Source of the DNA: Streptomyces sp. NBC_00287
GTDB lineage: Bacteria > Actinomycetota > Actinomycetes > Streptomycetales > Streptomycetaceae
Length of the DNA stretch: 64,000 nt
Direction: 5' to 3'
NCBI RefSeq assembly: GCF_036173105.1
Contig: NZ_CP108053.1
Location: 9,238,001-9,302,000, forward strand
Position numbers and translations under genes: made by a program. The notes below the pieces were generated by a model, which searched no databases, was not told the origin of the DNA, and worked only from the letters and a program-made list of their open reading frames with translations. This document shows positions 42,565 through 51,004 of this stretch, piece after piece; within the stretch, counting starts at the first letter, position 1, and every line of letters begins with the position of its first letter.

Positions 42565-43011
42565 ATGCCGTGCTGGCCCGGCAATGCCCCGACCCGCGCT
42601 GCCGCGCTCGTCGCCTCGGTGCTCACCGCTGACGCTCTGCTCCACCTCTACTGGACGACGGGAGCCACATGGCCCGCCGCCGACGACAGAAGCCTGTCCC
42701 ACGCGGTTCTTGGTACGGATGTACCGTTCACACCACCGATCCTGCTCCCTCTGGCCGCCCTGCTCCTCACCGCCGCCGCCTTCGTCCTCGCCCACTCTCG
42801 CAGGCCCCGCCACCTGCTGCTCCGCGTCGGCACACTGGCCGTGGCCGCGGGTCTGTCACTGCGCGCTCTGGCAGGGAGCTACTGGCTGTTCGCCCAGGAG
42901 ACCGGCACCGCCTTCTACTGGCTCAACCTCACGCTCTACACCCCACTGTGCGTCGTCCTGGCCGTCGCCGCCCTGCGCGTGGCGCGGTGGAAGGATGCGG
43001 CCCGTGCCTGA
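42565..43011 (+). CDS. DUF3995 integral membrane protein
   Basis: A 148-residue protein with four helices: AALVASVLTADALLHLYWTT, FTPPILLPLAALLLTAAAFV, LLRVGTLAVAAGLSLRALAG and LNLTLYTPLCVVLAVAALRV. The order and the HLYW motif in the first helix fit DUF3995. Its end overlaps the start region of a sigma factor gene (candidate starts at 42995 and 43004, stop at 43011), implying translational coupling. A role as membrane partner of the sigma factor is an inference from position only. Confidence 0.8.
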   Translation: MPCWPGNAPTRAAALVASVLTADALLHLYWTTGATWPAADDRSLSHAVLGTDVPFTPPILLPLAALLLTAAAFVLAHSRRPRHLLLRVGTLAVAAGLSLRALAGSYWLFAQETGTAFYWLNLTLYTPLCVVLAVAALRVARWKDAARA

Positions 43012-43516
43012 TGAACACCCCGATGACCGGACGGTCCGGCTTGTGCGAGCCGCCCAGCGTGGCGACACCCTCGCCATGGCCGAACTCCTGGACATCCTCG
43101 CGCCGTACGTGGGCCGCGTCTGCGCCCCCATAGCCCTGGGCCAGGGCGCGGACGCCGCGCAAGAGGCCCTCGTGGCAGTCTTCAAGTCGCTGCGCACCCT
43201 GAAGGACCCAGCGGCACTGCGCGGCTGGGTCCGGGCCATCGCCGTGCGGGAGGCGATCCGTGTCGCGCACCGCGCCGCCCGCACCGTACCGGCCGATCTC
43301 AGCGCGCTCCCCGCCCGTGGCGACCCCCAACTCTCCGCCGATATCAGGGACGTACTGGACCGGCTCTCCCCCGAACACCGCGCGGTGCTGGTGCTGCGCG
43401 ACGTTGAAGGCCTGGACGAGCGCACCGCCGCGGCCCTGCTCGGTGTGCGTACGGGCACCGTCAAGTCGCGGCTGCACCGGGCCCGCAACACCTTCCGGAA
43501 GGCGTGGACGTCATGA
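42995..43516 (+). CDS. ECF-type RNA polymerase sigma factor
   Basis: A 173-residue sigma factor. Region 2 is LVRAAQRGDTLAMAELLDIL through QGADAAQEALVAVFKSLRTL, followed by LRGWVRAIAVREAIRVAHRA. Region 4 is LDRLSPEHRAVLVLRDVEGL, AALLGVRTGTVKSRLHRARN. There is no long carboxyl extension. Starts at 42995 (ATG) and 43004 (GTG) are possible, both within the previous gene; the GTG has the better spaced GGAAGG. Its stop overlaps the next start (ATGA). No classic zinc-binding anti-sigma gene is present. Confidence 0.9.
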   Translation: MRPVPDEHPDDRTVRLVRAAQRGDTLAMAELLDILAPYVGRVCAPIALGQGADAAQEALVAVFKSLRTLKDPAALRGWVRAIAVREAIRVAHRAARTVPADLSALPARGDPQLSADIRDVLDRLSPEHRAVLVLRDVEGLDERTAAALLGVRTGTVKSRLHRARNTFRKAWTS

Positions 43517-43965
43517 ACGAGCCCTGGCCCATGACCGATCTCGACCCCGTACGCCGCCTGCACGCTTTGGCCGGCGGCATTCGCGGCGCCTACGTGACCG
43601 AGGCACATATCGACGCCCCGTTCGAGCGGGTCTGGGACCTGCTGGGCGACCTGGACGGCGCCTTCGGGCAGGTCGTGCCCGATATGGAGCGGCTGCGCGT
43701 GGTCCGCCGGCAGGGCGAGCGCGTGGAGGCACTGGCGCGCAGCAAATACGGGATGCGCGCACGTCTGCGTGGGGTGCAGCGGCCCGGCTGGTGCTGGTTG
43801 CAGAGCCGGTTCCTGCTGGTCGGGGTGGCGGCGGCGCCGGACGGCCCAGGCACTCGGGTGGCGTTCACCGGAGGCGTGCGCCTGCCGGCCCGCGCCGCGC
43901 TGATCCCCCTGGGCGTACGTCGTGAGGGCGGCCGTAGCGTCGAGCGCCTGACGGCGCTGCTGTGA
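43513..43965 (+). CDS. SRPBCC-family protein
   Basis: A 150-residue START-like protein: RGAYVTEAHIDAPFERVWDL begins the first strand and helix of the fold, DGAFGQVVPDMERLRVVRRQ and PGWCWLQSRFLLVGVAAAPD form the sheet. Such proteins hold hydrophobic ligands in a deep cavity. The ATG overlaps the sigma factor stop by one base pair step (ATGA), so it is the third gene of a coupled unit and a candidate ligand sensor or anti-sigma-like partner, which is speculation. Confidence 0.75.
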   Translation: MNEPWPMTDLDPVRRLHALAGGIRGAYVTEAHIDAPFERVWDLLGDLDGAFGQVVPDMERLRVVRRQGERVEALARSKYGMRARLRGVQRPGWCWLQSRFLLVGVAAAPDGPGTRVAFTGGVRLPARAALIPLGVRREGGRSVERLTALL

Positions 43966-44079
43966 CCGGCAAGGCATCAGCCCCTCGTGTGCCCGGAGCC
44001 GGTCCACGACTCGAAGCCGACGTGCCGACCGGACGTCGCGGCCAACTCGGCCCTGTCTGATCCACTCCAGCCAAGGGTG

Positions 44080-44700
44080 CGGGGGCATTGTTCACCGAGA
44101 ACGGACGGCAGATGGGCAAACTCCCTGACCTGGTCCGCACCCGTGTCGACGTCGTCACCGGCTCGCAGGGCGACGCCGAGGTCGTCGACCGGGCTTTCGC
44201 CGACGCAGAAGCTGTCTTCTGGGTGGCCCCGGTGGACCGGGGGGCGTCGAGCCTGGACGTTGCGTACTCCGGGTTCACCTCGCCGCCGCGAAGGCGTTCG
44301 CGGAGCACGGAGTCGGACATGTCGTCGGCGTCTCGGCGCTCGGCCGCGGCACTCACGTCGCCAGCCGCGCCGGGCTGGTGACGGCGTCGCCACCCGGGAC
44401 ATCGCCGCGGCTGCCGCAACTCTGCTGCTTGACCGCTCGTGGACGGGGGCGGGCGAGGTCCCGGCACTGGGCCCCGAGGACCTTTCGGCGAACGACATGG
44501 CCTACACCATGTCCGACGTGCTCGGCCGCCCGGTCCGCTACGAGCGGCAGGCGTTCGACGCATTCCGCGCCGCACTCGCCGGGCAGGGCGTAGGGAAGGC
44601 ATTCGTGACGGGCTACGTCGACATGATGCGCTCCAAGGACGAAGGCCTCGACGAGCATGTGCCGCACTCCTCGGACCGCGAGTCCGACGGCCTTCCGTGA
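44080..44700 (+). pseudogene. NmrA-like NAD(P)-binding protein, decayed
   Basis: The first frame (44088-44290) reads VRTRVDVVTGSQGDAEVVDR, AFADAEAVFWVAPVDRGASS; the second (44285-44385) AAKAFAEHGVGHVVGVSALG; the third (44390-44700) VATRDIAAAAATLLLDRSWT, EDLSANDMAYTMSDVLGRPV and a stop. Roughly 90 residues between the second and third pieces are deleted at about 44385, and the glycine-rich amino terminus is missing. The family uses NAD(P) to sense redox state or reduce quinones. Confidence 0.8.
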
Positions 44701-45363
44701 GTGGTGCGAGGAGGTCGGTCTGCGGTCCAGGTGCACTTGAAGGCGTGGTAGCGGGCCTTCGACGGCGCGGTCCCCAGCAGGTAACCCGGCCATCCGCCAA
44801 GCTGGTGTGTCGGTTGGCCTCGGCAGGGCGGGACAGGAGTGGGGGAAGTCGATAGGGATCCTGCTCGCTCTGCCTCAAGGGATCGGGCACTTCCGTGCTG
44901 CCCACAGCACGAGCCCGACGCCCGCGTGACAACGCCTGGCCGAACCGCGCCCAGGGTCGCGCCGACTCTCGTGCTCTTGCGTGCGGCGGTTTCCGTCCGA
45001 AGCTTCCTGCACCGCCGAGGAGCGTGCGCCGGCCCGCCGGCTTCTGCCGTCGCCGGAAGGGGATTCCGCCGGTCATCGAACTGATCGGCGGGTACCCCTG
45101 GGCATGATCGGGCACGCCCGGCAATGACTTGCGGCGCAACGAGACCATGTGCCGATACGGCCCCCCACGCCCCCGCTATTGACCGTGCTCGGTCAGAACC
45201 TTACTCTCCGGGCAGTGTAAGGAAACTTTCCTAACAGTTGGCGGGAAGTGCCCGCGCTCTCTCCGCCTCGGCCGTACCGCCGCAGCGTCACCGCTCCCCG
45301 TCCGGCAGCCCCGTACGCCCTGATCAGCCACATCAGCCCACCCTCACAGCGAGGAGACCCCTG
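44701..45363. other. Upstream region of the polysaccharide-degrading genes
   Basis: About 660 bp without a gene. The right end holds an AGGAAACTTTCCT palindrome (45220-45232) and the leader of the lyase-like gene. Nothing else is recognisable. Confidence 0.45.
45220..45232. promoter_or_regulatory. Palindrome upstream of secreted carbohydrate-active genes
   Basis: AGGAAACTTTCCT is a perfect 6-bp inverted repeat around one base, extended by near-matching flanks (gta/aac). It lies about 130 bp before the lyase-like gene in an AT-richer pocket, as expected for a promoter with an operator. The cognate regulator is unknown. Confidence 0.55.
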
Positions 45364-46590
45364 GTGTCACCCACTCACTCCCACGCCCACCGCGCCGGAA
45401 CGTCCCGTCGTGGCCTGCTCGGCGCGGCGGTAGGCGGTCTTGCCGCAGCCGCCCTCCCTGCCTCATCGGGGCTGCCGTCCGGCACCGCGACGGCCGCAAC
45501 ACTCGCCGACTCCTGGGCGTTGCGCTGGGCGCCCTCCCCGGCGAGCGTCGGTCTTGGCGCGTTCGAGACCATGGAGGACGACCGGGCCGACTCCCACACG
45601 GCGGGCCAACCGCATGTCTACCCGGTGGGCGACACCTTCCGGTTCAACATGCACATGGTCGACCGGGACACGTCCACGGACCGGCAACGCCAGGAAGTGA
45701 CCGGCATGCGTACGTCCGGCAGTTCGTACCTGCGGTGGCTGCCCGGCGAGACGTGGCGCACGACGTACCAGATGTACATCCCGAGCTCGTTGAAGGCGAC
45801 CACGTCCTTCACGCACATCATGCAGACCAAGCAGCCCGGTTCCGGCACCTCACCGATCACGGTGATGTCGCTGCGCCGGGTGAACGGGGTGCAGACCATC
45901 GAACTGAAACTGTTCGAGTCGGACATCCTCGTCGGCCGCACCGACCTCGTCCCGTTGCACGACTCCTGGGTCGACGTCGACTTCCAGATGAAGATCGGCG
46001 ACGGCACCGCAGGCAGTGTGCGGTGGATTCTCCGCAAGGACGGCGTCACGCTCGTCGACGGGACCAAGACCGGGATCGACACCTTCCTTCTCGACCGCGT
46101 GCGGCCCAAGTGGGGCATCTACCGCTCGCTCGGCGACACTTCCGGTTCGCTTCAGGACTGCTACCTGCTGCTGCGGAACATGCGCGGCTACCAGCTGGTC
46201 GACGGCCCCGCCGCCGACTACCAGGCCGAGGATGCCCTCATCTCGCAGGGCGTCGTCGAATCCAACCACGCCGGCTTCTCCGCAACCGGCTTCGTGAACT
46301 ACGACAACGTCACCGGCTCGTTCGTCGAATGGACCGTCCCGGCGAGCACCGCGGGCCCTGCCACCCTTGCCCTGCGCTACGCCAACGGCACGACCCTCAA
46401 CCGACCGATGGACATCGTCGTCAACGGCACGGTCGTCTCCGCCGGGCACGCCTTCAACCCCACCGGCGCCTGGTCCTCCTGGGCGACGGCCACGCTCACC
46501 GCGCCACTGACCGCCGGCACCAACAGGATCCGTGCCACCGCCACCACGGCCAGCGGCGGACCCAACGTCGACAAGATCACGGTCAGTTGA
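45364..46590 (+). CDS. Secreted polysaccharide lyase-like protein with CBM35
   Basis: A 408-residue Tat-exported protein: TSRRGLLGAAVGG at residues 13-25 is a twin-arginine signal. Residues 48-280 form a concanavalin-like jelly roll similar to heparin-lyase/PL7-like proteins (FNMHMVDRDTSTDRQRQEVT, TWRTTYQMYIPSSLKATTSF, HIMQTKQPG, VDVDFQMKIGDGTAGSVRWI). Residues 286-408 are a CBM35-type module (YQAEDALISQGVVESNHAGF). It should bind, and perhaps cleave, an acidic polysaccharide outside the cell. GTG at 45364 follows GAGGAG. The GH5 gene begins 20 bp later. Confidence 0.8.
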   Translation: MSPTHSHAHRAGTSRRGLLGAAVGGLAAAALPASSGLPSGTATAATLADSWALRWAPSPASVGLGAFETMEDDRADSHTAGQPHVYPVGDTFRFNMHMVDRDTSTDRQRQEVTGMRTSGSSYLRWLPGETWRTTYQMYIPSSLKATTSFTHIMQTKQPGSGTSPITVMSLRRVNGVQTIELKLFESDILVGRTDLVPLHDSWVDVDFQMKIGDGTAGSVRWILRKDGVTLVDGTKTGIDTFLLDRVRPKWGIYRSLGDTSGSLQDCYLLLRNMRGYQLVDGPAADYQAEDALISQGVVESNHAGFSATGFVNYDNVTGSFVEWTVPASTAGPATLALRYANGTTLNRPMDIVVNGTVVSAGHAFNPTGAWSSWATATLTAPLTAGTNRIRATATTASGGPNVDKITVS

Positions 46591-46610
46591 TCCCCCACCG
46601 GAAGGACGTC

Positions 46611-48137
46611 ATGCGCAGGTCCCTGTCAACTCTGCTCGCCGGCGCGCTGCTTGCCGGTCTCGCCGTCGGCCTCGCCCCTGCCCCCGCGGTCGCCGCCACC
46701 GCGCCCCCCACCACCTCAAGCGTCGAGATCTCCGCCTCTCCGGAATGGCAGCCGAACACCTCGTACACCGTGGGCACACGAGTGTCCTACGGCGGCAAGG
46801 ACTACGAGTGCCTACAGAGCCACACGTCCCTGACCGGCTGGGAGCCCCCCAACACCCCCGCCCTGTGGAAGCTGCTCGGTGACAGCAGCGGCGGCACCGA
46901 CACGACCGTTCCCTCGACCCCGACCAGCCTGCGCACCACCGGCACCACCTCCTCCAGCGTGTCGCTGGCCTGGAACGCCTCCACCGACAATGTGGGCGTA
47001 ACCGGCTACGTGGTGTACCGCGACGGCACCCAGGTCGCCACGACGACCGGCACCTCGTCCACCGTCGGCAGCCTGTCGGCGAGCACGGCGTACACCTTCA
47101 GCGTCCGCGCCCGCGACGCGGCGGGCAACGTGTCGCCGGCTTCCAACGCCGTTACCGCCACCACGCAGAGCACCGGAGGCGGCACGCCGCCGGGCACCAC
47201 ACCCGCCGCGATCAACGGACGGCTCACGGTGTGCGGTGTGAAGCTGTGCAACCAGTACGGCAAGCCGATCCAACTGCGCGGCATGAGCAGCCACGGTCTC
47301 CAGTGGTACAGCCACTGCCTGACCAATGGCTCCCTGGACGCACTCGCCACCGACTGGAACTCCGACGTGCTGCGCATCTCCCTCTATGTCCAGGAGGGCG
47401 GCTACGAGACCAACCCGAGGATGTTCACCGACCGGGTGCACCAGCTCATCGAGATGGCCACGGCGCGCGGCATGTACGCCCTCGTCGACTGGCACCAGCT
47501 CACGCCCGGCGACCCCAACTACAACCTGGACCGCGCCAAGACGTTCTTCACCGAGATCGCGCAGCGCCACCGTGGCAAGACCAACCTGCTGTACGACATC
47601 GCCAACGAGCCCAACGGCGTCAGCTGGTCGCGGATCAAGTCCTACGCCGAGCAGCTCATCCCCGTCATCCGCGCCCAGGACCCCGCCACCCCGATCCTCG
47701 TCGGCACCCACGCCTGGGGCTCCCTCGGCATCTCGGACGGCCGCGACGAGACCGACATCATCAACAACCCGGTCCAGGCGACCAACATCATGTACACGTT
47801 CCACTTCTACGCGGCCTCACACGACCAGGAGTACCTGGACGCGCTCAACCGGGCATCCGACCGGATCCCGATCTTCGTCACAGAGTTCGGCACCCAGGAA
47901 GCCACCGGTGACGGCCCGAACAACTTCACCCGCACCCAGCAGTACCTCGACCTGATGGCCACCAAGAAGATCAGCTGGGTCAACTGGAACTTCTCCGACG
48001 ACGAGCGCACCGGCGCCGTCTTCAAGGTCGGCACCTGCAACAACAACGGCCCCTGGACCGGCACCACTTCACTCAAGCCGGCCGGCGTCTGGATCCGCGA
48101 CCGCATCAGGACGCCGGACTCCTTCCCCACGAGCTGA
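46611..48137 (+). CDS. Secreted GH5 endoglucanase with CBM5/12 and Fn3 modules
   Basis: A 508-residue secreted enzyme: Sec signal (1-29), a CBM5/12-type chitin/cellulose-binding module at 44-90 (WQPNTSYTVGTRVSYGGKDY), an Fn3 domain at about 100-185, and a GH5 catalytic domain from 202. Acid/base Glu333 is in YDIANEPNG and nucleophile Glu425 in FVTEFGTQ; LRGMSSHGLQWY is the usual first strand. It resembles Streptomyces beta-1,4-endoglucanases. The ATG at 46611 has a GGAAGGA. It probably shares a transcript with the lyase-like gene, and a hairpin follows. Confidence 0.93.
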   Translation: MRRSLSTLLAGALLAGLAVGLAPAPAVAATAPPTTSSVEISASPEWQPNTSYTVGTRVSYGGKDYECLQSHTSLTGWEPPNTPALWKLLGDSSGGTDTTVPSTPTSLRTTGTTSSSVSLAWNASTDNVGVTGYVVYRDGTQVATTTGTSSTVGSLSASTAYTFSVRARDAAGNVSPASNAVTATTQSTGGGTPPGTTPAAINGRLTVCGVKLCNQYGKPIQLRGMSSHGLQWYSHCLTNGSLDALATDWNSDVLRISLYVQEGGYETNPRMFTDRVHQLIEMATARGMYALVDWHQLTPGDPNYNLDRAKTFFTEIAQRHRGKTNLLYDIANEPNGVSWSRIKSYAEQLIPVIRAQDPATPILVGTHAWGSLGISDGRDETDIINNPVQATNIMYTFHFYAASHDQEYLDALNRASDRIPIFVTEFGTQEATGDGPNNFTRTQQYLDLMATKKISWVNWNFSDDERTGAVFKVGTCNNNGPWTGTTSLKPAGVWIRDRIRTPDSFPTS

Positions 48138-48160
48138 GCAGGGCAGGACGCTCACTGGCA

Positions 48161-48191
48161 GAGCCGGAGGCCGACAACGGACCTCCGGCTC
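48161..48191 (+). terminator. Intrinsic-type terminator hairpin
   Basis: GAGCCGGAGG (48161-48170) pairs perfectly with CCTCCGGCTC (48182-48191) around an 11-base loop, 24 bp after the cellulase stop. Confidence 0.8.
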
Positions 48192-48259
48192 CGCCCACCG
48201 CTCGTGGCGTAACCTCGGTTGTCCACCCACCGTCGACCGCCCCGAGAGGTACGCCTGTC

Positions 48260-48991
48260 ATGACCGGCCCCCACTCCGTGGACCGTGCCCTGGCCCTGCT
48301 GGACGCGGTGGCGGATGCCGCGGGGCCGGTGAGCGCGAAGGCGCTGGCGCGACAGGTGGGCTGCTCGCTGTCGACGGTGTACCACCTGCTGGGGCCGCTG
48401 ACGGAACGCGGTCACCTGGTGCGAGGACCGCGCGGATACGCGCTCGGCCCCCGCGTACCCGCCCTGCACCGCTCCTTCCAGCGCCAGCTGGGCGTGCACA
48501 GCGCGGTCGGCACCCTGCTGTCGCAGGTGCGGCGGGCCGCCGGTGCGGAGACGTACTTCACCGCGTACAGCGACGGACGTATCACCGTCGTCGACACCAC
48601 GGCGCCGCCCGCGGACGCCGGGCATCCCTTCCCACCCGGCCCCGAGACCCGGGCCCACGCCACCGCACACGGCAAGGTGCTGCTGGCGCAGCTGCCGCGG
48701 GCGGCACGCCGCCGCTATCTGACCGACCACGGGATGGCCCGGTTCACGGCGCGCACGATCACGGACGCGGAGCGCTTCGAGGCGGAGCTGACGGGCGTAC
48801 GCCACCGCGGCGTGGCCGTCTCCGTCGGCGAGGCCGACCCGGACTACACCTGCGTTGCGGTGCCGTTGCCCGGCACCCCCGGCCGGGCACTGTCCGTCTC
48901 CCTGCCGCGCGCCGGGTTCCTGCGCCGCCGCGACGAGGTGACGGGTGTCCTCACCCTCGCCGCGACCGCGTTTCCGACGGTGCCGGAATGA
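48260..48991 (+). CDS. IclR-family transcriptional regulator
   Basis: A 243-residue IclR protein. The HTH is SVDRALALLDAVADAAGPVS, LARQVGCSLSTVYHLLGPLT, and the carboxyl domain holds TYFTAYSDGRITVVDTTAPP and HATAHGKVLLAQLPRAARRR. It starts at an ATG behind a GAGAGG. The next gene on the strand, an ABM monooxygenase, is 48 bp away and is the likeliest partner. Ligand unknown. Confidence 0.88.
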   Translation: MTGPHSVDRALALLDAVADAAGPVSAKALARQVGCSLSTVYHLLGPLTERGHLVRGPRGYALGPRVPALHRSFQRQLGVHSAVGTLLSQVRRAAGAETYFTAYSDGRITVVDTTAPPADAGHPFPPGPETRAHATAHGKVLLAQLPRAARRRYLTDHGMARFTARTITDAERFEAELTGVRHRGVAVSVGEADPDYTCVAVPLPGTPGRALSVSLPRAGFLRRRDEVTGVLTLAATAFPTVPE

Positions 48992-49039
48992 CGCCCGCCC
49001 CGTCTGGCCGGGGTCGGCCGTACGTCCCAGGGTGGAGGC

Positions 49040-49369
49040 ATGATCTTCATCGCCGTACGATTCACCGTCCGGCCTGATTCCGCTGACACATGGCTGTCGC
49101 TGGTCGGGCCCTTCACCGAAGCCACCCGCGCCGAGCCGGGCAACCTCTTCTTCGACTGGTCGCGCAGTGTCGACGACCCGAACAGGTTCACTCTGCTGGA
49201 GGCTTTCACGGACGAGGCCGCGGGTGCCGCCCACGTCGGGTCCGAGCACTTCAGGGCCGGGTTGGCCGCGATGGCCGGTGCCGTCGCCGAGACCCCCGAG
49301 ATCATCAACGTGAACGTGCCCGACCAACACGGATGGGGCCTGATGACCGAGTTGTCGCCACAGGGCTGA
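49040..49369 (+). CDS. ABM-family antibiotic biosynthesis/quinol monooxygenase
   Basis: A 109-residue single-domain protein with the dimeric alpha-beta barrel of the ABM family: MIFIAVRFTVRPDSADTWLS, EPGNLFFDWSRSVDDPNRFT, LLEAFTDEAAGAAHVGSEHF. Such proteins oxidise quinol-like compounds without a cofactor. It has a GGAGG right before the start and follows an IclR gene. Confidence 0.88.
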   Translation: MIFIAVRFTVRPDSADTWLSLVGPFTEATRAEPGNLFFDWSRSVDDPNRFTLLEAFTDEAAGAAHVGSEHFRAGLAAMAGAVAETPEIINVNVPDQHGWGLMTELSPQG

Positions 49370-49423
49370 GGCCCCGGCCCCGGGTTTGGCCCCCGCGTGC
49401 CGGGAGTCTGCCCCACTGCCGGG

Positions 49424-50083
49424 TCAGTCGCCCTGCGGCCGGCGGACCTCGCCTGTGCCGAGTGTGATCACGGCCCGGGGCCGCATCGGCTCGTTGCCGC
49501 GCCGGGAAAGCAGTACCACCTCCGCGACCGCCGCGGACAGCGTGCCGAGCCGGACGGCGCACTCGGCGGCCAGGCGCTTCGGGGTCTGGGTGCGGCCGAG
49601 GGACAGATGCGGGGTGAAGCGGCCCTCGCGCCCGTGGCAGAGCGGGAACGGCAGCGCCAGCTTCCGGTGGAGCCGGGCCCACGGTGCCGGGTCTGCCGCG
49701 GCCGGGTCGAGCCACACTGTCGCGTAGTGCCGGTGCCGGAAGTACCGCACACCGGCCAGGCGCGCCGTGAAGGCGGTGCACTCCGCTGCCGCGGCGCAGA
49801 GCAGCGGCTCGGCCCGGGCGAACTCCTCCTCCGGCACGAAGCCGAACAGCAGATTCACATGCGGCGGCCATCGGCGTACCTGCGGATCGTGTTCCCAGCG
49901 AATGTCCTGAATCACCGGCCACAGCTCCCGCGGCGGCAGCCACGCGACGGCCGTCCGGGCCGTCGGCGCCACGCTGAGCGCCTCCACCGGCTCGGCCCGA
50001 CCGAAAGGCGGGATCTCATCCACAGGGCCATGGTCCCAAAAGGGCTGGCCGTCGACCGCGGATGAGTGTGTTCTGGTGTGCAT
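49424..50083 (-). CDS. 2'-5' RNA ligase-like 2H phosphoesterase
   Basis: A 219-residue protein with the two 2H motifs, WPPHVNLLFGFVP and GRFTPHLSLGRTQ, each of the form His-x-Thr/Ser or close to it, which together act in 2',3'-cyclic phosphate chemistry. Three segments of the fold are visible (LAGVRYFRHRHYATVWLDPA, LGTLSAAVAEVVLLSRRGNE). Several ATG starts exist; 50083 is chosen for want of a better signal, and the true start may be about 20 codons downstream. Convergent with the ABM gene. Confidence 0.8.
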   Translation of the reverse strand: MHTRTHSSAVDGQPFWDHGPVDEIPPFGRAEPVEALSVAPTARTAVAWLPPRELWPVIQDIRWEHDPQVRRWPPHVNLLFGFVPEEEFARAEPLLCAAAAECTAFTARLAGVRYFRHRHYATVWLDPAAADPAPWARLHRKLALPFPLCHGREGRFTPHLSLGRTQTPKRLAAECAVRLGTLSAAVAEVVLLSRRGNEPMRPRAVITLGTGEVRRPQGD

Positions 50084-50329
50084 GAGTGAGCGTCTCGGTC
50101 GCGGAACTCGTGAACCTCGAGGGGGCACGGGTGTTCGTCTGTCGAGTGCGTGACCTTGGTGGGTGGCGGTGGTTGGGTGTGATGGAAGGATCTTCGGTTC
50201 ACGGGCGGGGGGTGACGGGGTGGGCGGGGTGCGGGAAGTGGCACCGCCGTTCGTGGTGCCCGGCCCGGCGGGGATTGCGGTCCGTGAGAAGCCCGGCTCC
50301 GGCAGCAGTTACTGCCGGTTGAAGACGGA

Positions 50330-50890
50330 CTAGAAGGACGGGCACAGCGTCACTGAACCTCTTTCATCCTGCGTATTCGCAGGTGAGGAGGGTGTGGACT
50401 GTTGCGACCACTCTGCCGATGCGGGTTCGCGGTGGCTGGCGTAGGGGGTGCGGATGGTGGCGCCGGCGCCTTGGTAGGCGTGATCATCCAGGATGAGGAT
50501 CTGGCGGGCGAGACAGGCCTGGGCGATGCCGTGGACGCGGGCTGCGGTCAGGTCATGGGTGCGTCCCGGCGTTGCCCGCGAAAACCACAGGGGTGTGCCG
50601 TCCGGACGCGTGATGACCTGGACGAGCATGCTGTGCTTCTGGTGTTTTGCGAGGAGTACGGCTCATGGGCCGCGATCCGGTCGGTGGGGATGAGCGTCCC
50701 GTCGATGATGACGTAGTCGCCCTCTCCCAGATCGGCGAGGGCTTCGTGCAGGCCCGGTGCCCACGCGGCCAGCACTTCCACGGTCTGCCGAGGCAGCGCC
50801 AGGCTGTCGCTTCCGATACTCCGAACCGGCGGTCACCTGGGCGTGGATCTCGTTCTTCCGCAGGTGGGCCAGAGCAATGCTCATGACTTG
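50330..50890 (-). pseudogene. IS5-like (DDE_4) transposase, decayed and truncated
   Basis: Segments of one transposase occur in three frames: SIALAHLRKNEIHAQVTAGS near the start, VEVLAAWAPGLHEALADLGE and GDYVIIDGTLIPTDRIA in the middle, MLVQVITRPDGTPLWFSRAT and ACLARQILILDDHAYQGAGA later. It stops making sense just after TIRTPY, about 60 residues before the usual end. The element type differs from the one at 20.4 kb. It abuts the IS256-type remnant. Confidence 0.8.
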
Positions 50891-51004
50891 TGGATCGGCC
50901 TCGGGTTGGACGCGAAGGGCGTACCTTCCCGAGTGATCGACTTCTGGTCATCGAGTAGGCCGACGTTGCACCGTCGGTCGGGAAGGCACGCCCGTGCTCA
51001 GGTA

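Noticed and set aside
16263..44000. Natural product biosynthetic gene cluster
   Set aside because: There is no PKS, NRPS, terpene synthase, lanthipeptide or other scaffold enzyme; the methyltransferases and monooxygenases belong to small separate units.
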